Below are positions 61,427 to 64,000 of a stretch of DNA of 64,000 nt, piece by piece. Location of the stretch: contig NZ_FQUQ01000002.1 of NCBI RefSeq assembly GCF_900129215.1, forward strand, positions 62,001-126,000. The letters are read 5' to 3'. Source of the DNA: Pedobacter caeni (GTDB taxonomy: Bacteria; Bacteroidota; Bacteroidia; Sphingobacteriales; Sphingobacteriaceae). Within the stretch, counting starts at the first letter, position 1, and every line of letters begins with the position of its first letter. Position numbers and translations under genes: made by a program. The notes under the pieces were generated by a model. The model did not search any database and was not told the origin of the DNA. It worked only from the letters and a program-made list of their open reading frames with translations.

Positions 61427-61755
61427 TCTTAACAAACCTGCTCAATAGACTTGGCCTTAACAAGGTTGCTCATAAAATCTGCTCTTAACAAACCGGCCTA
61501 GTAGATTTACCCTTAACAAGGTTGCTCTTAAAATTCTGCTCTTAACAAACCTGCTTAATAGATTTACCTTAACAAGGTTGCTCTTAAAATTCTGCTCTTA
61601 ACAAACCGGCCTAATAGATTTGCCCTTAACAAGGTTGCTCTTAAAATTCTGCTCTTAACAAACCGGCCTAATAGATTTGCCCTTAACAAGGTTGCTCTTA
61701 AAAATCTGCTCTTAACAAACCTGCTTAATAGATTGATTCTTTAACAATCCTGCTC
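61427..61755. repeat. Array of 57-bp tandem repeats
   Basis: Five complete units of 56-57 bp start at 61427, 61483, 61540, 61596 and 61653, and a sixth partial one at 61710. Each begins TCTTAACAAACC, continues with GGCCTAATAGATTTGCC or a variant, then CTTAACAAGGTTGCTCTTAA and ATTCTGC. Two halves of about 28 nt share CTTAACAA, so the unit may itself be an old duplication. There are no unique spacers, so it is not CRISPR. It lies between the BON operon and rhlE, on the 3' side of rhlE. Confidence 0.88.
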
Positions 61756-61823
61756 CAAACAAATACTCCAAACCGGTCTGCTCCCAGTTTGGTCAGCCCT
61801 TTCAGGAAATGCAGTATTAATAA

Positions 61824-61914
61824 AAAAATCAAGTATGCTAAGAGAAGATCTAGAAAATTTTGCCCTTTTTCAGGGCAAAAGATTTCAATCTTCGATTAGT
61901 ATGCTTGATTTTTA
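61824..61914 (-). repeat. Palindromic element and probable terminator behind rhlE
   Basis: Long terminal inverted repeats (AAAAATCAAGTATGCTAA at 61824-61841 against 61896-61913, about 16 of 18 paired) enclose a hairpin TTTTGCCC/GGGCAAAA (61858-61865 and 61873-61880). On the minus strand it reads GAAATCTTTTGCCC then GGGCAAAATTTTCTAG, the same core as in the 120-bp repeat at 59648-59877. It begins 25 nt after the rhlE stop and probably ends its transcript. Confidence 0.75.
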
Positions 61915-61938
61915 GATTGGAACAAAATTCCGCCCCTT

Positions 61939-63270
61939 TTATTTTTTAGAACTCCACCTGCGACTTCCGCTACTTGGCGTTCTCTTAGCACCGCTCAGAT
62001 TAGGTTCACGTTGACCACCACCTTGTCCATTCCCTGCAGGTTTCCCATTTCCTCTGCTACCTTGTCCGCGGGAGTTTCCACCCTGACCTTTACCTTTTGG
62101 TTTTTCAGTAGCAGCGGTCATCAGGCTTTGCCAGCTCATCGCATACGGATGATCTTCTGTTACCGGGATCTTCAAAGCAATCAGTTTCTCAATATCTTTA
62201 AGGAAATCTTTTTCTTCAGCATCGCAGAAAGAAAGTGCTGTTCCGCTTAATCCCGCACGACCTGTACGACCAATCCTGTGTACATAAGTCTCAGGAATAT
62301 TCGGCAATTCATAATTGATCACATGGGCAAGCTCATCTACATCAATTCCACGTGCAGCAATATCCGTAGCGACGAGGATCCTTGTTGCTTTGGCTTTGAA
62401 ATTTGTCAATGCTCTTTGTCTCGCGTTTTGCGATTTATTTCCGTGGATGGCTTCGGCTTTGATTCCTACTTTGATCAGGTCTTTCACGATGCGGTCTGCA
62501 CCATGTTTGGTCCTGGTAAATACCAATGCTGTTTCTATTGTTTTATCCTGTAAGATGTGGATCAATAAGTTTTTCTTATCGTTCTTGCTTACATAATACA
62601 TCTCTTGTTTAATTTTCTCTGCTGTTGAAGATACGGGTGTAACTTCCACTTTCAAAGGATTTGTAAGGATGGTATCTGCAAGTTTTTGAATTTCCTGAGG
62701 CATGGTTGCCGAGAAAAACAAGGTTTGTCTTTTTACAGGTAGTTTAGCGATAACCTTTTTAACATCATGGATGAATCCCATGTCCAGCATTCTGTCGGCC
62801 TCATCCAGAACAAACAGTTCGATGTCGCGGAGGTTGATAAAACCCTGGTTCATCAAATCTAATAGTCTGCCGGGGGTGGCTACAAGGATGTCTACACCAC
62901 GGTGAAGGGCATCAGTTTGTGCTTTCTGTCCTACACCACCGAAGATCACCAGGTGACGGATCGGAAGGTTTTTACCATATGCTTTAAAGCTCTCTTCGAT
63001 CTGGATGGCCAGTTCGCGCGTTGGCGTCAGCACCAATGCTTTGATGGCTTTATGAACTTTAGTATTGATATGCGGCTTACTCAGCAATTGAAGCATTGGG
63101 ATGGCAAAGGCAGCAGTTTTACCTGTACCGGTTTGCGCACATCCTAATAAGTCTCTGCCTTGAAGTATGGTTGGGATAGATTGTTCTTGTATGGGGGTAG
63201 GTTGTGTATAACCTTCTGTTTGCAGCGCTTTTAAAATGGGCTCAATCAGGTTTAATTCTTCGAATAACAA
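61939..63270 (-). CDS. rhlE: DEAD-box RNA helicase, RhlE type
   Basis: The 443-residue protein has all DEAD-box motifs in order: Q motif '[14 protein letters not shown]', '[14 protein letters not shown]' (I), 'PTRELAIQI' (Ia), 'TPGRLLDL', '[13 protein letters not shown]' (II), '[10 protein letters not shown]' (III), '[11 protein letters not shown]', '[11 protein letters not shown]' and '[12 protein letters not shown]' (VI). The tail from about residue 390 is basic and Gly/Arg/Asn-rich, for RNA binding. It remodels RNA in ribosome assembly or decay, often under cold. The start is near a TACCTTTG promoter box 52-59 nt upstream. Confidence 0.93.
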   Translation of the reverse strand: MLFEELNLIEPILKALQTEGYTQPTPIQEQSIPTILQGRDLLGCAQTGTGKTAAFAIPMLQLLSKPHINTKVHKAIKALVLTPTRELAIQIEESFKAYGKNLPIRHLVIFGGVGQKAQTDALHRGVDILVATPGRLLDLMNQGFINLRDIELFVLDEADRMLDMGFIHDVKKVIAKLPVKRQTLFFSATMPQEIQKLADTILTNPLKVEVTPVSSTAEKIKQEMYYVSKNDKKNLLIHILQDKTIETALVFTRTKHGADRIVKDLIKVGIKAEAIHGNKSQNARQRALTNFKAKATRILVATDIAARGIDVDELAHVINYELPNIPETYVHRIGRTGRAGLSGTALSFCDAEEKDFLKDIEKLIALKIPVTEDHPYAMSWQSLMTAATEKPKGKGQGGNSRGQGSRGNGKPAGNGQGGGQREPNLSGAKRTPSSGSRRWSSKK

Positions 63271-63321
63271 TGTGTTTGTCTTTTAATGTATAAAAATGAA
63301 ACGAAAGAGTATCGTTCCGGT

Positions 63322-63329
63322 CAAAGGTA
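63322..63329 (-). promoter_or_regulatory. Possible -7 box of rhlE
   Basis: On the minus strand TACCTTTG matches TAnnTTTG and ends 51 nt before ATG 63270. No TTG is seen at the -33 spacing. Confidence 0.42.
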
Positions 63330-63380
63330 CGTATTACTTTTGGCTTTTGTGTGTTCCTTTGTTTTATAGTTAAGTGTCTG

Positions 63381-64000
63381 TTAATTAGTGGGTTTGTTTT
63401 CTTTGAAACGGCTAAAAAATAATAGGGCAAGGACACACAGGACAAAGCCTACTACTCCGTTCAGCCTGAGGCCATAATCGTGACCGGGATCCTTACCATA
63501 AACGGTGAGCATGGCAAAAATAGCGATACCCATGGTTTGTCCGAGTTTGACAAACAGGTACTTTACGGCAAAAAACATTCCTTCATGATTTTCTCCCGTT
63601 TCCAGGGTATCCTGCTGTGCGATATCGGCAAGGATGGCATTCGGTAAGATCCCCAGGGAGGCCAGGGGAAAGGAAGCACAGATCACCAGGATGTACATTT
63701 GCATGGTAGAAGAGAAGGGCAGTTTACCCAGAAAAAAGATGGCGACAAATATCAGGCTGAGCAAGACAAAGGCGACCAGTACCAATGGCTTTTTTCCGAA
63801 TCTTTTAGAGCCGTAATTGATAAAAGGGTAGAAGAGCAGGGAGAGGATTACCATAATTCCCATAAACTTTCCGCCATCAGAATCAGGAAGGCCGAGCAGC
63901 ACCGTTACAAAGAAAAGCAGGCCACTGGAAATGATGCTCAGGGCGATGTAATACGTGAAATCTGAAATCAGGTAATATTTGAAATTTGAATTTCTAAAGG
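63381..64000 (-). CDS. MFS (GPH-type) transporter, C-terminal part
   Basis: The frame is open to the right edge of the window, so the start lies outside; the GTG at 63902 is internal. About 206 residues are visible with at least five membrane helices, for example 'YYIALSIISSGLLFFVTVLL' and 'FMGIMVILSLLFYPFINYGS', a 'KRFGKKPLV' loop of the MFS motif type, and 'PNAILADIAQQDTLETGENHEGMFFA' in part, which is characteristic of the glycoside-pentoside-hexuronide:cation symporter (MelB-like, MFS_2) family. It probably takes up a sugar or nucleoside with a cation. No partner gene is seen within the window. Confidence 0.82.
   Translation of the reverse strand, partial: FRNSNFKYYLISDFTYYIALSIISSGLLFFVTVLLGLPDSDGGKFMGIMVILSLLFYPFINYGSKRFGKKPLVLVAFVLLSLIFVAIFFLGKLPFSSTMQMYILVICASFPLASLGILPNAILADIAQQDTLETGENHEGMFFAVKYLFVKLGQTMGIAIFAMLTVYGKDPGHDYGLRLNGVVGFVLCVLALLFFSRFKENKPTN

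Noticed and set aside
61211..61435. 74-codon minus-strand ORF
   Set aside because: It starts inside the tandem array, has no recognisable motif and no supporting start signals; likely chance or decayed.
61427..61755. Possible CRISPR array
   Set aside because: The repeats are contiguous, 56-57 bp, and have no unique spacers; no cas genes are near.

Overview
The window reads as a chromosome segment of a Bacteroidota member of the Sphingobacteriaceae, most likely Pedobacter or a close relative. This is inferred from two SusC/SusD pairs, a DUF6266 protein, the DUF4295 mini-gene behind rpmG, a bacillithiol gene (bshC), and promoters of the Bacteroidota type (TTG, about 19 nt, TAnnTTTG) in front of acs and a tRNA-Ala, with weak Shine-Dalgarno signals. 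No phage, integrase or insertion sequence was seen.

Layout. 1-364 is the tail of a SusD-like lipoprotein gene. 491-6268 is a minus-strand housekeeping string: rpmB, rpmG, a DUF4295 gene, ftsY, rimO, bshC and an Ldh-type dehydrogenase. 6456-15319 holds acs, a thioredoxin-fold lipoprotein, CsbD, a large M16 peptidase, and surE / small membrane protein / lpxB. 15320-20677 is a first SusC/SusD pair behind a 539-nt leader with four CG-centred near-palindromes that look like LacI-family operators. 20678-24413 is a minus-strand group: NarL-type regulator, amidohydrolase, ankyrin lipoprotein and AraC regulator. 25005-32203 holds small accessory genes, a tRNA-Ala(GGC), an S41 peptidase, a glutaminyl cyclase and a class D beta-lactamase.

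32451-38156 is the most striking block: an orphan type VI secretion (T6SS) island with VgrG, an unknown protein, a PAAR-like effector that appears to carry a PoNe DNase domain plus an extra glycine-zipper tail, and two tandem PoNi-type immunity genes. Facing it on the minus strand (38231-43584) is a tight three-gene operon of a Sel1-repeat protein, a divergent HSP90-like GHKL ATPase and a helical-repeat protein, a combination I cannot assign to a known system.

43831-51914 holds a hotdog thioesterase, a second SusC/SusD pair, an alpha/beta hydrolase and a sigma/anti-sigma pair. 52000-55832 holds three minus-strand unknown genes, two of which share a roughly 100-residue domain present three times. 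They are divergent from a small HTH regulator, a PAS/HisKA protein without an ATPase domain and a receiver. 56067-64000 carries two small unknowns, a cupin, a desaturase, an FAD oxidoreductase whose 3' end runs into a 120-bp tandem duplication, two BON proteins, a 57-bp tandem array, an RhlE-type helicase and a partial MFS transporter. The 120-bp repeat and a palindrome behind rhlE share a core and look like members of one dispersed repeat family.

All family calls were made by reading the sequence; no database search was run.
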